Assembly: GCA_025455985.1 (NCBI GenBank)
Contig: JALOLM010000160.1
Coordinates: forward strand, 1-5,679
Length of the DNA stretch: 5,679 nucleotides
Reading direction: 5' to 3'
Source of the DNA: Candidatus Nanopelagicales bacterium
Lineage (GTDB): Bacteria > Actinomycetota > Actinomycetes > S36-B12 > UBA10799
Position numbers and translations under genes: made by a program. This document shows positions 5,159 to 5,679 of the stretch, piece by piece (within the stretch, counting starts at the first letter, position 1; the number at the start of each line of letters is the position of its first letter). The notes below the pieces were generated by a model, which saw only the letters and a program-made list of their open reading frames with translations, did no database searches and was not told the DNA's origin.

Positions 5159-5679
5159 CCAGTGCCCTGTCCCGGAAACTGATGATCTCCGCCCGTTCAG
5201 ACGACACCAGTAGGTCGGGGGCGCCCAGATTCAGGTGTCCGGAAACCCCCCGTTCGCGCGGATCCCTCCCGATCGCTTCCAGCATCGGTTCGGCTCGTGC
5301 GGCGACGCTGGTCTTGAGTCCGAACGACTCCTGGATGAACTTGCCCGTGAACATTCCATTGGCCTCCGAGATCACCCACGCGACTGCCGCCGCACCCCGT
5401 ACGGCGGATCCACGGCGCCGGAAGATCGAAGGGTCGCCGACCGCCGCCCGGCCGAGGAACCGGCGCATCGCGGTGCGGTACTCCACATCGCCGCGCTGAT
5501 TGGCGAAGCGGTCACAGGACTCGAGCATCTCCTGCACAACCGGGTGGATGTCTGCGGGCACGCCAGCCCACTCGAACGGCTCATCAGGCAAGGGCGCATC
5601 GTCGAGGTTCTGCAGACGGGTTTGCCCGCCGACCAAGTCGGCCAGGCCGTTCAGGACGAAGTTTTCAATACTCGCCTCG
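5142..5679 (-). CDS. Hypothetical protein, weak DUF6398-like / HTH-like resemblance (3' part, enters from right edge)
   Basis: The frame is open from the right edge to TGA 5144-5142, giving 178 visible residues. A TTG at 5636 is an in-frame codon, but reading continues upstream to the edge with protein-like content (SIENFVLNGLADL), so the true start is probably outside the window. There is no signal peptide or membrane segment, and the protein should be cytoplasmic. Residues about 44-78 are helical (HPVVQEMLESCDRF, EYRTAMRRFLGRA). A segment follows with a Pro-Ser (83-84), an RRGSAVRGAAAVAWVISEAN stretch (about 89-107) and FIQESFGLKTSVAARAEPML (about 114-133). This order resembles the DUF6398 family from memory, where a helix near NFLF precedes a helix-turn-helix-like FGVSxST element. 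That comparison is tentative. The last residues (RALAGFGI) look abrupt, and a coding-like extension in another frame follows the stop, so the C-terminus may be frameshifted. Confidence 0.72.
   Translation of the reverse strand, partial: EASIENFVLNGLADLVGGQTRLQNLDDAPLPDEPFEWAGVPADIHPVVQEMLESCDRFANQRGDVEYRTAMRRFLGRAAVGDPSIFRRRGSAVRGAAAVAWVISEANGMFTGKFIQESFGLKTSVAARAEPMLEAIGRDPRERGVSGHLNLGAPDLLVSSERAEIISFRDRALAGFGI

Noticed and set aside
5146..5499. 117-codon open frame on the plus strand
   Set aside because: It lies opposite the minus-strand gene entering from the right edge, and its Ser/Arg/Pro/Ala-rich peptide fits a shadow. The minus frame has the more protein-like composition and continues to the edge.

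Overview
The window is GC-rich and has actinobacterial features: GC-ending codons, TAnnnT-type -10 elements, a likely leaderless gene, and long stop-free shadow frames opposite the real genes. It is most likely chromosomal DNA of a high-GC member of the Actinomycetota. Genus cannot be read from the sequence. All supported genes lie on the minus strand, so the biological order runs from high to low coordinates.

Layout in order of transcription. (1) 5679-5142 is the 3' part of a cytoplasmic protein that enters from the right edge. It weakly resembles the DUF6398-type, helix-turn-helix-like family. Beyond its stop, a different frame continues with coding-like character to a stop at 5063, which suggests a frameshifted C-terminus. 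(2) 5141-5021 carries a good promoter whose -10 ends 6 nt before the next ATG, so that gene is probably leaderless. (3) 5020-4016 encodes a 334-residue secreted protein with a signal peptide, an Ig-like N-terminal part and an unrecognised four-cysteine C-terminal part. (4) 4015-3767 is a 249-base spacer with several inverted repeats and one minus-strand frame with coding-like base bias that overlaps the next start codon. (5) 3766-3038 and 3038-636 encode a complete MacB/LolD-type ABC ATPase and its 800-residue permease with two FtsX domains. They are translationally coupled through TGATG. (6) 635-424 is a spacer with a possible hairpin, a candidate promoter and repeated TGATCA palindromes. (7) 423-1 is the N-terminal 141 residues of a second secreted protein with a basic Ig/prealbumin-like domain. 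It runs off the left edge.

Together these form a cell-envelope neighbourhood: a type VII (mechanotransmission) ABC pair flanked by two exported proteins with beta-sandwich-type domains. Whether either exported protein works with the ABC pair is inference from proximity only. No mobile element, CRISPR array, tRNA or rRNA was seen. The least ordinary observations are the disrupted-looking C-terminus near 5142, the leaderless promoter, and the restriction of TGATCA palindromes to the spacers and one start codon.
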